Shown piece by piece: positions 18,162 through 28,100 of a stretch of 64,000 nucleotides of DNA. A program made the position numbers and the translations under genes. Below the pieces are notes generated by a model, which saw nothing but the letters and a program-made list of their open reading frames with translations, was not told where the DNA came from and made no database searches. Source of the DNA: Nocardia sp. NBC_00403 (GTDB lineage: Bacteria > Actinomycetota > Actinomycetes > Mycobacteriales > Mycobacteriaceae); contig NZ_CP107939.1 in the NCBI RefSeq assembly GCF_036046055.1, positions 2,418,001 to 2,482,000 on the forward strand, given 5' to 3'. Numbering within the stretch: position 1 is the stretch's first letter; each line of letters begins with the position of its first letter.

Positions 18162-18572
18162 TCATCTGCTACCGAGCGGCTTAGTCGGTTTGACACAGCG
18201 TTCATACAAAACGTGGAGGGTAGTGATCTGCATAAGGTAGACCAGGGCTGACAGGGCTTCCCAGTTCTCGTCTCGGACGTTGAGAATCGCCGCTACTGCC
18301 ACCGCCGCATGTGTAGTGAAAAAAGCGCTGCGAACTACAACGAGAAGTCGGCCATGAGGCGGCTCTCGTCGGCTGATCACGATTACAATCGGCTGTACTG
18401 CCAATGCTAACCAGAGCGCAACCCGCTGGCCGGGACCGACTCCCGCCCACTCACTGAATGGGAACATGAGTCCCAACCCGATAAGGGTGGGCGGGGCCGC
18501 TCCGAGAACGAGTCCGAACAGGCGGATCCCCCGTTCCCAATTAGTCACGCTCCGGGGCCGTTCAATGGACAC
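18162..18572 (-). CDS. Hypothetical four-helix membrane protein
   Basis: 136 residues from the GTG at 18572. Four hydrophobic stretches are visible (GIRLFGLVLGAAPPTLIGLG, VALWLALAVQPIVIVIS, AFFTTHAAVAVAAIL and ALVYLMQITTLHVLY), giving a probable four-pass membrane protein with basic loops. No family is recognised. It follows the small Pro-rich gene at 18685-18897 on the same strand with a gap of about 110 bases, so the two may form a unit. Both are in the island between the 41-bp repeats. Confidence 0.6.
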   Translation of the reverse strand: MSIERPRSVTNWERGIRLFGLVLGAAPPTLIGLGLMFPFSEWAGVGPGQRVALWLALAVQPIVIVISRREPPHGRLLVVVRSAFFTTHAAVAVAAILNVRDENWEALSALVYLMQITTLHVLYERCVKPTKPLGSR

Positions 18573-18684
18573 TGATTACACGATCTTCCAATTAGATTTG
18601 TTGTCCCCTTCAACCGAGGCATCGCTAAAACTCGATGCCTGCGAGTCCGGCCACTTCCTGTCCGGAAAGGACCTATCGAGCTCA

Positions 18685-18897
18685 CTAAATGCTTTTGCCT
18701 GGGGTGTCAGGAGGGGGAGGCGGACTGAACGGGGGAGGCGGGGCAGCGGGACGAGGAGGCGTCGCCAGAGGGGGCGGGCTGACCGGACGGTGTGGAGCCG
18801 AGGCCGCAGGAGAGGCTTTGGGCTTCCGTTCGAGGGGGGAATCGTCCCAGTGCTCGTCGGGGTCGTCGTAGTGGTTGTAGAACCCTTGGCCTGCCAT
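18685..18897 (-). CDS. Small proline-rich hypothetical protein
   Basis: 70 residues from the ATG at 18897 (a GTG at 18900 is adjacent). The acidic start MAGQGFYNHYDDPDEHWDDS is followed by a Pro-rich tail (PPPLATPPRPAAPPPPFSPP). It has no hydrophobic segment. Similar short acidic/Pro-rich proteins occur next to actinobacterial type VII genes, but I cannot assign a family. It might also be a chance frame in a GC-rich stretch, although the N-terminal composition argues for a real gene. Confidence 0.4.
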   Translation of the reverse strand: MAGQGFYNHYDDPDEHWDDSPLERKPKASPAASAPHRPVSPPPLATPPRPAAPPPPFSPPPPPDTPGKSI

Positions 18898-19306
18898 CAC
18901 TGCACCTCACGGCAACCGCTGGCCGTCGACGCGGACGGCGTTCTCTTCTCTGGAATCGGCATCAAACCCCCACTCGCGATACCTGCCGCCAATCCGGCGG
19001 ACGCTACCACGCTCGCTAGCGTCGTTCGGTTTGTCAATCGTGCCGGCGCGGTGCCGCGGCACGAAAGCCTTTGTAAGCCTTACCTTGTGCGGAATCTGTT
19101 TCGCGTGTCGTTGCGGGTGGTGGCTGGTTGACGTCGTCGGAACTGCGCAAGGTGCCCGGCCGCCGTCGCTGGCCCGCATCGCAGCAGATCGCTGAATCGA
19201 TGGAACCAAGATCGTTGTTCGTGCGTCGAAACCAACGAACAAGAAAATTCCCGATCTGATCCGCTGCTACTGGTGCCCAGAGGGGTGGCACCAGTAGCCG
19301 CAATGG
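18898..19306. other. Gene-free stretch at the right end of the island
   Basis: About 400 bases with no convincing gene on either strand. Its only clear content is the right-hand copy of the 41-bp repeat at 19137-19177. Confidence 0.5.
19137..19177 (+). repeat. Right 41-bp direct repeat of the type VII island
   Basis: Near-copy of the yihY 3' end at 12440-12480 (38 of 41 identical, same orientation). No other part of yihY precedes it, so it is a solo tail. Beyond it the conserved backbone resumes with dacB. Confidence 0.8.
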
Positions 19307-20605
19307 TCAGAATCGCGACCTGTTCCTGCGGCGGGCGCCGAGGAGCAGGGCAAGTACGACCACGATGCCACCGACCACGAGCAGTGTCCTGGTGCCCGCA
19401 CGGTCGTTGTCCTCGGCACTGGCCTGTACCTCCTGATCGGTGTCCTTCGGCGGTGGGGACGCCAGCACCGCACCGGTTTTCGACGGCTTGGCGCTGCTGT
19501 CGGGGAGTTGCCCGACGTCGGCCCCCTTGGGGAGGGCGAAGCCGTAGTCGAGGAGGCGGGCGGCCTGGAGGAAGGGACGTAGCGGCTTGACGTCGGCCTT
19601 CAGCAGCGTCACCGCGAGCCTGCGGCCGTCGCGTTCGGCGGCGGCGACGAAGGTCTGCCTGGCGTCGTCGGTGAAGCCGGTCTTGCCGCCGATCGCGCCC
19701 TCGTATTCGTACAGCAGGTGGTTGTCGTTGCCGATGGGGAAGCCCGGGTGGTCCTTGTCGTCGGGGTTCTCCGGGCTCTTGGGGTAGCCAGGGAAGTCGA
19801 CCTCCTCGGTGTGGATGAGCTCGGTGAACAGCGGGATCGACATGGCCTCACGGAACAGCACCGTCAGGTCGTAGGCGGAGGTACTCATCCCGGGGCCGTC
19901 GAGGCCGGATGGGCTCGCGGTGCGGGTGTCCAAGGCGTGCAAAGACTTTGCCAGTTCGTTCATCTGCGCCACCGCGCCCGCATCCCCGCCGAGCTGAGCC
20001 GCGATGGCGTGCGCGGCGTCATTGCCGGACGCCATGATCAGCGCCTGCATCAGCTGCCGGTTGGTGTAGCGGCCGCCGGGACCGATGCCGACCTTGGTGC
20101 CGTCGACGTTGGCGTCTTCCTGAGTGCCGGTGACCACCTTGTTCAGATCGAGTTTGCGCAGCGCGACCGTCGCGAGCAGCACCTTGATGGTGCTGGCCGG
20201 GCGGTAGCGGCCGTGTGGATCCTTGGCGGCGAGCACCTCGCCGGTGTCCAGATCCGAGACCAGCCAGGCCGTCGCCGAAATATCTTGTGGCACCGGCGGC
20301 GCGCCCTTGGGGATCACCACACCGCATTCGCCCATCCGCGCGCCGCCGAGCGGAGGGGAGGGCACGGGCAATGCCGACGGCGTCGGCTCGCCGGGCGAGG
20401 GCACCTCGGACTCGTCGATCGGCGCGGGCGGTCTGATCTTCTGCGGGCAGCCGTCGGTGTTCGGGGTGCTGAACGGCGCGGTCGTCGTGCTGCTCGGCGG
20501 TGTCGCGGGCGCCGGAGCCGCGGTGGCGCCCCCGGTCACGGCCGCAATGGTCAGTGCGGCGCCGAGGCACAGCGCGGTGCGGAGGTGAAAGTCCCGGATG
20601 CTCAT
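19307..20605 (-). CDS. dacB: D-alanyl-D-alanine carboxypeptidase (PBP5 type)
   Basis: 432 residues. The protein has a signal peptide (TALCLGAALTIAAVTGGATA), a Pro/Ser-rich linker, a penicillin-binding carboxypeptidase domain and a C-terminal membrane helix with a basic end (TLLVVGGIVVVLALLLGARR). The three active-site motifs are present: STIK, SGN and KTG (GAIGGKTGFTDD). It trims the terminal D-Ala from pentapeptide stems outside the membrane. The position beside yihY and trpS matches dacB1 (Rv3330) of M. tuberculosis. Confidence 0.94.
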   Translation of the reverse strand: MSIRDFHLRTALCLGAALTIAAVTGGATAAPAPATPPSSTTTAPFSTPNTDGCPQKIRPPAPIDESEVPSPGEPTPSALPVPSPPLGGARMGECGVVIPKGAPPVPQDISATAWLVSDLDTGEVLAAKDPHGRYRPASTIKVLLATVALRKLDLNKVVTGTQEDANVDGTKVGIGPGGRYTNRQLMQALIMASGNDAAHAIAAQLGGDAGAVAQMNELAKSLHALDTRTASPSGLDGPGMSTSAYDLTVLFREAMSIPLFTELIHTEEVDFPGYPKSPENPDDKDHPGFPIGNDNHLLYEYEGAIGGKTGFTDDARQTFVAAAERDGRRLAVTLLKADVKPLRPFLQAARLLDYGFALPKGADVGQLPDSSAKPSKTGAVLASPPPKDTDQEVQASAEDNDRAGTRTLLVVGGIVVVLALLLGARRRNRSRF

Positions 20606-20693
20606 CGGCAGAGAGCCTAATGGGCGCAGGCGGGCTCGGTTCGGCTATGACTCGCCGGACCGCGCGGAGTGTGTCAGCGCGCCGCCCCAGGTA

Positions 20694-20724
20694 TTGACAG
20701 ACACTAGTAAATGAGAGCTACTAT
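20694..20724 (+). promoter_or_regulatory. MFS promoter with overlapping inverted repeat
   Basis: TTGACA at 20694-20699 and TACTAT at 20719-20724 are separated by 19 bases and lie 35 bases upstream of the ATG at 20759. An inverted repeat TAGTA (20705-20709) / TACTA (20719-20723) overlaps the spacer and -10. It is a likely site for the TetR regulator encoded downstream. Confidence 0.55.
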
Positions 20725-20758
20725 CAAAAAGATGTAACTACCATTTAATGGAGCGTTT

Positions 20759-22300
20759 ATGAATACGGACTCGACCCGCCGCTGGCTGGCGCTCGGTGCG
20801 CTGGCGGTCGCCATGCTGACCATCGGCCTCGACATCACGGTGCTGACCGTCGCGTTACCCACGCTGGCTGTCGACCTGAATGCGAATAACGGTGCGCTGC
20901 AATGGTTCAGCACCTCCTACACGCTGGCGCTGGCCGCGGTGATGCTGCCCGCCGGCGCGCTCGGGGATCGGTACGGCCGCAAGAAAATCCTGCTCGGGGC
21001 GCTGGTCCTCTTCGGTGCGGCCTCGCTGGCCTGCGCATTCGCCGCGACCGCCGGTCAGCTCATCGCGGCACGGGTGGTGCTCGGTGTCGCGGCGGCGGCC
21101 ATGATGCCGCTGTCGTTGGCCGTGCTGCCGGTGCTGTTCCCGAACTCCGCCGAGCGGGCGCGGGCCATGAATATCTGGATCACCTCGACGGCATTGGGGT
21201 TGCCGCTCGGTCCGATCCTGGGCGGCTGGCTGATCGACAATTTCTGGTGGGGCTCGGTCTTCCTGATCAATGTCCCGATGGTCGTGCTCGGCGCGGTCGC
21301 AGTCGCGGGTCTGGTTCCGGAGTCACGCAACCCCGACCGGCTTCCGCTGGATCTGCCGGGCACGGTGTTGTCCGTGGCCGGAATGCTCGGTGTAACTTAC
21401 GGATTCATTCGTCTCGGCGATGAGGGCTGGGGCAACGGGCTCGGCTGGGGCGCGCTGATCGCCGGTGTGATTGTGCTCGCGCTGTTCATCGGATGGCAGC
21501 GCAGGACGGCCTTCCCGCTGATCGATCTCGGCCTGTTCACCAGCCGTGGCTTCCGCTGGGGCGCGGTGTTCGCCGTCCTTATCACCTTCGGGATGTTCGG
21601 CCTGTTCTTCACCGTGCCGCAGTACTACCAGGCCGTGCTCGGCACCGACGCGCTCGGCAGCGGACTGCGATTGCTGCCCCTGATCGGCGGCCTGCTGGTC
21701 GGATCGCGGCTCAGTGACCGGCTGCTGCCGAAGCTCGGTGTGCGACTGATGGTGGCGGCGGGCATGGTGGTGCTCGCGCTCGGCCTCGGTCTCGGCGCGC
21801 TGACCTCGGTCGGCACCGAGTACTGGTTCACCGCCGTCTGGATCGGCCTGGTCGGTGCGGGCATGGGGCTCGGTCTGCCGGTGAGCATGGCGGTCGCGAT
21901 GGACGACCTCGAGGTGGCCCGCGCGGGCATGGGCTCGGCACTGTTGCAAGCGTTGCGGCAAGCGGCGGGCACGATCGCGGTGGCGCTGCTCGGTACGGTG
22001 CTGGCCACCGTCTACCGCAGCGAACTCGGCGACCTGAACGTCGACCCGATCAGCGACAGCGTGAATTCCGGTGTTGCCGTGGCAAAGTCGACCGGCGAAG
22101 CGGCCATGCTCGAACACGTGGAGTCGGCATTCGTCAGTGGCATGGGAGCGATGCTGTGGGTGTGCGCGGCCATCAGCGCCGTCGCGGTCCCGCTGGCACT
22201 CTGGGTGCTGCCGCGTCGATCGGTCGCGGTCCCAGCCGCCGAAGCGGTGCCCTCGGCGCTCGCCGACGTCGATGCGACAGAATCGACACATGTCGGTTGA
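20759..22300 (+). CDS. MFS drug exporter, DHA2/EmrB-QacA type
   Basis: 513 residues with 14 predicted membrane helices. Helix 1 carries the family motif GLDITVLTVALPTLAVDL. Motif A in loop 2-3 is GALGDRYGRKKILLG. It is a proton-coupled multidrug efflux protein of the inner membrane. The gene is preceded by a near-consensus -35/-10 promoter and overlaps the following TetR gene by 11 bases, so exporter and regulator form one transcript. The substrate is unknown. Confidence 0.92.
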   Translation: MNTDSTRRWLALGALAVAMLTIGLDITVLTVALPTLAVDLNANNGALQWFSTSYTLALAAVMLPAGALGDRYGRKKILLGALVLFGAASLACAFAATAGQLIAARVVLGVAAAAMMPLSLAVLPVLFPNSAERARAMNIWITSTALGLPLGPILGGWLIDNFWWGSVFLINVPMVVLGAVAVAGLVPESRNPDRLPLDLPGTVLSVAGMLGVTYGFIRLGDEGWGNGLGWGALIAGVIVLALFIGWQRRTAFPLIDLGLFTSRGFRWGAVFAVLITFGMFGLFFTVPQYYQAVLGTDALGSGLRLLPLIGGLLVGSRLSDRLLPKLGVRLMVAAGMVVLALGLGLGALTSVGTEYWFTAVWIGLVGAGMGLGLPVSMAVAMDDLEVARAGMGSALLQALRQAAGTIAVALLGTVLATVYRSELGDLNVDPISDSVNSGVAVAKSTGEAAMLEHVESAFVSGMGAMLWVCAAISAVAVPLALWVLPRRSVAVPAAEAVPSALADVDATESTHVG

Positions 22301-22913
22301 ACTACCCGGTGACGGGCCCGCTGTGCCCGGACTGCGGGAGCGGAAGAAGGAACGGACCCGCCGGACGATTCGTGTCGAAGCGTTCCGGCTATTCCGTGAG
22401 CAGGGCTACGGCGAGACCACGATCGAGCAGATCGCCGCGGCGGCCGAGGTCTCGCCGAGCACCTTCTTCCGCTATTTCCCGACCAAGGATCAGTTGGTGC
22501 TCGCCGACGACCTCGATCCACTGATGATCGACGCGCTGCGAGCGCAACCGCTGGACGTTCCGCCACTGACCGCCTTCCGCAATGCGGCCGCCGGGGTGTT
22601 CGCGAATCTGCCCGAGGCGGAGGTGGCGTTCGAGCAAGAGCGGCAGGCGCTGCTCTATCACGTGCCCGAATTGCGTTCGGCCATCGGAGCCGAGTTCGAG
22701 CGCAGTATCGAGTTGATGGCGGGCATGCTGGCCGAGCGGATGGGCAGGGACCCGATGGACTTCGAGGTGCGGGTGGCGACGGGTGCGATCGCGGGCGCCG
22801 CATTGGCGATCGGGACCACATCCCCCCTCAACGCCGAGAACCTCACTCGCGCACTGGATTTCCTCGAGGCAGGGTTGCCACTCGGCAAGAATCAGCCGAC
22901 CGAGCGGCCCTGA
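22290..22913 (+). CDS. TetR-family regulator of the MFS exporter
   Basis: 207 residues starting MSVELPGDGPAVPGLRERKK. The helix-turn-helix is standard (AFRLFREQGYGETTIEQIAA, EVSPSTFFRYFPTKDQLVLA) and the C-terminal domain has the TetR_C MftR-like pattern. The start lies inside the exporter gene, so translation is coupled. It presumably represses the operon from the inverted repeat at 20705-20723 and is released by an exported compound. Confidence 0.9.
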   Translation: MSVELPGDGPAVPGLRERKKERTRRTIRVEAFRLFREQGYGETTIEQIAAAAEVSPSTFFRYFPTKDQLVLADDLDPLMIDALRAQPLDVPPLTAFRNAAAGVFANLPEAEVAFEQERQALLYHVPELRSAIGAEFERSIELMAGMLAERMGRDPMDFEVRVATGAIAGAALAIGTTSPLNAENLTRALDFLEAGLPLGKNQPTERP

Positions 22914-22928
22914 CGTGCCTGCGCGGAA

Positions 22929-23606
22929 CTAGGAGGACTTCGTCACCGGGCAGCCGTGGGCCAGGGGGCCGAGCAGCTTGTTGTTGTCATAGAAGTGCTC
23001 CAGCTCGAGGATGCGCAGATCGTCGGAGACCCTGGCGATGGTCACGCCGAACATCTCGATCTGTTCGCCGGTCGGCTGGTGGTCTTTGTAGGCGCCGTCG
23101 TAGTTGCCCCAGTGGCGCCAGCGGAAGGTGACGGCGGGCGGGCCCGCCAGTACCTCGAGGACCTCCCAGAAGAAGCCGTTCGGGAATGCGGTGTGGAACG
23201 TCTGGTGCGAGGACTCGAAGGTCTCGGCATCCACCTCGTAGTACGGGTTGTCGCCGATGAGGATGTTGTAGCTGCCGATCCTGGCGAACTCCTCGGCGTT
23301 CTGCCATGGGCCGCCGTTCACCCGGCCGCGGTAGTGCGCTGCCACCAGCGAAACCCAGGTCGCCGGATCCTTCTTGTGCGAGACCTCCATCTCGAACACC
23401 CGCACCAGGTCCTCGACGATGGCCTCCAGTGAGCCCGCCTCGTGGTTGGTGGTGCGCTCGCGCGGCACGATCTGATTGGTCAGGTGGTAGTCCGGCGGCG
23501 CGCCGCGCCAGTCTTCGGCGGGCGTCGCCGCGACCACGGCATCGCGGCCTTGGAGCCACAGTGGTGTTTCTGCCTCAGGTGTGGAATCTGTTGTATCAAC
23601 GGACAT
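22929..23606 (-). CDS. SnoaL-like/NTF2-fold protein
   Basis: 225 residues, cytoplasmic. The central part has the SnoaL/NTF2 pattern of a small alpha+beta barrel (TFHTAFPNGFFWEVLEVLAG, VTFRWRHWGNYDGAYKDHQP, FGVTIARVSDDLRILELEHF). Members include polyketide cyclases, ester cyclases and many uncharacterised proteins, so the reaction cannot be named. It is convergent with the TetR gene, with 15 bases between stop codons. Confidence 0.65.
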   Translation of the reverse strand: MSVDTTDSTPEAETPLWLQGRDAVVAATPAEDWRGAPPDYHLTNQIVPRERTTNHEAGSLEAIVEDLVRVFEMEVSHKKDPATWVSLVAAHYRGRVNGGPWQNAEEFARIGSYNILIGDNPYYEVDAETFESSHQTFHTAFPNGFFWEVLEVLAGPPAVTFRWRHWGNYDGAYKDHQPTGEQIEMFGVTIARVSDDLRILELEHFYDNNKLLGPLAHGCPVTKSS

Positions 23607-23837
23607 TTCGGCTTCCCGCCCCTTTCGCGTGCGATCAACGCGTCGAAGGTAACAGCCGCTCGATCGGTTGTCTCGGCATGTTTCGGGGCGTGCGACGGCA
23701 ATGACCCCTGGCGCGCAGCGGTGGCCAGGGACGATGTCACGGCTTGTGTAATGTCACAGTGTCATCGGTGGAAAACCGTTGGGGGTGAATGCTTTCCATG
23801 TGTCGGCGGGTTCGGGACCCACACCGACCCGCTGATT

Positions 23838-24725
23838 TCAACGGGAATGGGCCGCGGCTCGCAGCGGAGTGTCGTCGTCCATGGTGGCGAAGAAGCCGCC
23901 GATCACATCCTCGATCTCGGACACCGATTCGGCGCAGTACAGCACGGGCTGGTAGTGGGTGATGTCGTAGGTCGCGGTGCCCATCGCGACCACGTCGAGC
24001 GGGCGCAGATCAGCGTGGCGGAACTCTTCGATCTCGCCGTAGGACGACAGCAGTCCGGCTCCGTAGCACCGGAGTTCGCCGTGCTCGCGGACCACGCCGA
24101 ACTCCATCGAGAACCAGAAGACATCGGCGAGGAACTTCAACGCGGTATCGGTGCCGAGCCGGGCGACGGCCGCGCCGACCGCCTCGTAGATCGCGGCGAA
24201 ACGCGGGCTGGCGATCTGGTTGGCGTGACCGATGATCTCATGGATGGCGTCCGGCTCCGGGGTGTACAGCGGAGCCGAGTGGTGCCGAATGTACTGGGTG
24301 GAGTGGAAGGTGCGATCGGCGAAGGAGCCGAAGAACTCGCGCAGCGGCACCAGCCCTGCGGCCGGGACGTAGCGGAAGCCGGTCAGCGGGGTCAGCGCGG
24401 CGGAGACCTCGTCGAGTTGGGGGATGCGGTCCTGCGGGAGCCCGAGCCGAGCCGAGGCCTCCAGGACTTCCGCGCAGGCGTACCGCTCGTGCTTGCGGGC
24501 CAGTTCGGCCGAGACGATGCGCCACACTTCCTGTTCTTCTGCGGTGTAGTCGACCCGCGGCACCGGCTTGCCGGGTGCGTAGTCCAGCGCCTGCGCGGCG
24601 ATCGCATTCCGGCGTGCCCGGTAGTCCGGGTCGTGCACGCCGGGGTGCTCATCGCTCAGGTGCACCGTTACGTCGCCCGCGCCGCTGCGGGTCACGGGCG
24701 AATACAGCTGAGCCTCGGTGAACAT
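23838..24725 (-). CDS. phhA: Phenylalanine 4-monooxygenase
   Basis: 295 residues from the ATG at 24725; a TTG four codons upstream is the alternative. The pterin-dependent aromatic amino-acid hydroxylase core is intact. The iron ligands are the two His of AIHEIIGHANQ and the Glu of FWFSMEFGVV. SFADRTFHSTQYIRHHSAPL and YTPEPDAIHE are family blocks. There is no N-terminal ACT domain, as usual for bacterial enzymes. It converts phenylalanine to tyrosine using tetrahydropterin and oxygen. A pterin carbinolamine dehydratase, its usual helper, is not adjacent. Confidence 0.9.
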   Translation of the reverse strand: MFTEAQLYSPVTRSGAGDVTVHLSDEHPGVHDPDYRARRNAIAAQALDYAPGKPVPRVDYTAEEQEVWRIVSAELARKHERYACAEVLEASARLGLPQDRIPQLDEVSAALTPLTGFRYVPAAGLVPLREFFGSFADRTFHSTQYIRHHSAPLYTPEPDAIHEIIGHANQIASPRFAAIYEAVGAAVARLGTDTALKFLADVFWFSMEFGVVREHGELRCYGAGLLSSYGEIEEFRHADLRPLDVVAMGTATYDITHYQPVLYCAESVSEIEDVIGGFFATMDDDTPLRAAAHSR

Positions 24726-24985
24726 GCCTCCAGGCAAGCACTGCTTGGGCCCTCCGACAACAAAAGCCCATGCAGATGCGCAAATTGCCTAGCTGGAGGG
24801 CTTTGGGACGCTCTTCCCGGCGCCGATGGTGGCTTCGGGAGGTGTTTCTGATCAGTAGTGACCGGAGCCGCGATTGCTCGTGCACGCACCGGCCCTGCGG
24901 GCTGACGCGGCAGATGACTATGTGCGATTCACCGGACATGATCATCCTTTATGACGCAAGATGGCGAATGTACGAAGGAGGACGC

Positions 24986-25192
24986 ATGAGAACCGTGCGG
25001 ATCGATCTCGACCAGAAGTTGTTGGCCGCGGCCGCCTCTATCATGGGCACCTCATCCAGCAACGCCACCATCAACGAGGCCCTGCGCCGAATTGTGGTGC
25101 ACGAGCGACAGCTTCATCATCTGGAGCGGCTGGCCGCGGGTGTGTTGTCCGCTCTGCCGGGACCGGAAGTCATCACTGTGGCCGACGGCTAG
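24986..25192 (+). CDS. VapB-type antitoxin, orphan
   Basis: 68 residues from the ATG at 24986, with AAGGAGGA just upstream. The N-terminus MRTVRIDLDQKLLAAAASIM plus SNATINEALRRIVVHERQ is the ribbon-helix-helix/toxin-binding layout of type IITA VapB antitoxins. It should bind DNA as a dimer. No VapC (PIN-domain) gene follows; the next gene is radC. The partner has been lost or lies elsewhere. Confidence 0.75.
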   Translation: MRTVRIDLDQKLLAAAASIMGTSSSNATINEALRRIVVHERQLHHLERLAAGVLSALPGPEVITVADG

Positions 25193-25373
25193 CCCGGGCG
25201 CGGGCGGCGGAGTTCGGTCGCCGCGAAGGAAGTAGACGTCCAGCCGGTGTGGCGGACGGTACCGGATCGATCAGGGAGTGACTGTCCCGCATCCCGGCAG
25301 GTATCGGCAGTGGGCAACATGTCGGTGAGCACTGGCATGATCCGAGGATCGCACCGCGTTCGAGGGGGATCTG

Positions 25374-26051
25374 ATGTCGGTACCCATTGCCAACCTGCCC
25401 TATGGTCAACGACCACGCGAGCGGCTGCTCGCGCTCGGTCCGCAGGCGCTCAGCGACGGCGAGCTGCTCGCGTTGTTGCTTCGCCAGGGTCGGTGCGGTG
25501 AGAGTGCGCTGGAAATGGCCATCGATCTGCTCGCCGAATACGGCGGACTGACCGGCCTGGCCGGAGCGCGCCCCGAGGAACTGTCCCGCCGCACCGGAGT
25601 GGGCGTGGCAAAGGCCGCTGCGGTGGTTGCCGCTTTCCACCTCGGTTCGCGAGCGCGGAACAGCCCTGAGGTCGTATGTCGTTTGGACGGCGCTGCGGAT
25701 GTCGTCCGGGTCGCCGGGCCGCTGTTCGCGGGCGCCCGTGTCGAGCGGCTCCTCGTGCTCGTCTGCGATGTCCAGAATCGATTGCGGCAGAAGGTGTTCG
25801 TCGCGGAGGGCGCTATCGACCAGGTGGCTGTCCCGGTCCGCGAAATCCTCAATACTGTGCTGCGTCACGACGGTCGAGCGTTCGCCCTCGTGCACAATCA
25901 CCCCTCCGGCGACCCGGCGCCGAGCTTCGACGACCGGCGTGCCACGTCGTTGCTCACCGAAGCCGCCGCGACTGTCGGCTTGCGATTTCTGGCGCACGTG
26001 GTGATCGCGGGGGAGCGGTGGGCGAGCGTTCCGGCGCTCACTCGCAGCTGA
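25374..26051 (+). CDS. radC: RadC-family JAMM protein
   Basis: 225 residues. An N-terminal helix-hairpin-helix-like domain (LARQGRCGESALEMAI region; SRRTGVGVAKAAAVVA) is followed by a metal-binding JAMM domain, with the complete motif HNHPSGDPAPSFDD. Upstream Glu is present in VPVREILNTVLRHDG. RadC proteins were once linked to repair, but their role is unsettled; many lie in mobile or phage regions. The start has a purine-rich GAGGGGGA upstream. The gene lies between the orphan antitoxin and trpB. Confidence 0.88.
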   Translation: MSVPIANLPYGQRPRERLLALGPQALSDGELLALLLRQGRCGESALEMAIDLLAEYGGLTGLAGARPEELSRRTGVGVAKAAAVVAAFHLGSRARNSPEVVCRLDGAADVVRVAGPLFAGARVERLLVLVCDVQNRLRQKVFVAEGAIDQVAVPVREILNTVLRHDGRAFALVHNHPSGDPAPSFDDRRATSLLTEAAATVGLRFLAHVVIAGERWASVPALTRS

Positions 26052-26194
26052 GGGCTTCCCAGTCCCGGTAAACCGGTCGGTTGCTCAGCTGGAGGATCTG
26101 GGTTAGACCGAGTGTTTACCAGGCCGTTGCCGAACGCTCGTCTCAGTAGCACAGACTCGGTGCCGGATCCTCGACAGCGAAAGCGTTGGTGCTG

Positions 26195-27439
<1,245 letters not shown>

Positions 27440-27770
27440 CGGCGGTGTATGCCGCCTGCCGTTCGACCGGTCTCACCGTCCCGTGCCCGCGGTGCCGCAG
27501 TGCCGCGGTGGATCGAGCCAAGGCATCGGGTGATCGCGAATAGCGACCTGGCGCCACAGTTCCGGACCCCAGCACGACGAACGCGGTATCGGCTGGCGCC
27601 GATACCGCGTTGGTCGATTCGATTTCGCCCGAAAGGCTTGTGATCCGCGGTTTCTCTGTGTCCGTGCGGAACGAGAACTACGGGTGCCGTTAAGGATCGT
27701 GTCACCTGGTACATGAAGGCTCCGAAAACCCAGTTGCCGGAGGGTCTGTGCAGTGTAGGTTTCGCGCGTG
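27440..27770. other. Intergenic region after trpB with a hairpin
   Basis: 331 bases without a convincing gene. It contains a perfect 14-bp hairpin at 27580-27611 (AACGCGGTATCGGC / GCCGATACCGCGTT, four-base loop) that may terminate trpB transcription. No T-run follows. Confidence 0.5.
27580..27611 (+). terminator. Possible terminator hairpin after trpB
   Basis: Perfect inverted repeat with 14-bp arms and a TGGC loop, 140 bases downstream of the trpB stop. Actinobacterial terminators often lack a U-tract, as here. Confidence 0.45.
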
Positions 27771-28006
27771 ATGAGGGAGCTCGACCAGGATGAGCTGATC
27801 GACCAGTAAACGCTGGTCGGTAAGGAACTGAGGCTGGTTGCCACCAAGCGGGGCGCAGCGAAACTTGGGTTCGCCCTGATGCTGCGGTTCTATACCGAGC
27901 GGGCCCGGTTCCCTGGGGGCGCAGCGAGATCCCTGATGACGCAATCGAGTACGTAGCCCGACAGGTCGGAGTTGAGCGAACCGAGATCGCGTTTTGGCGA
28001 CGCCGG
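27771..28006 (+). pseudogene. Tn3-family transposase, N-terminal remnant
   Basis: From ATG 27771 the frame reads MRELDQDELIDQ, meets an in-frame TAA where homologues have Trp, and continues LVGKELRLVATKRGAAKLGF, ALMLRFYTERARFP. After a one-base shift it reads SEIPDDAIEYVARQVGVERT. This is the DUF4158 N-terminal domain of actinobacterial Tn3 transposases (DEL..HWTLL..., ARLGFALLLKF). The gene is cut off after about 80 codons. It lies just upstream of the transporter-hydrolase pair. Confidence 0.75.
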
Positions 28007-28100
28007 CTCGTCTGTGGCCACCCGTCGATGGGAATGCGCTGAAGCCGGCCCGGATGGGGCGCGGGCGATCATGAACGATCACCCGAAGGGAGACCGATCT

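Noticed and set aside
18907..19242. 111-codon frame on the minus strand
   Set aside because: It covers the 41-bp repeat copy and has no protein-like hydrophobic pattern or start signal.
24750..24805. GGGCCCTCC / GGAGGGC inverted repeat upstream of phhA
   Set aside because: Seven paired bases far apart in GC-rich DNA. Not distinguishable from chance.
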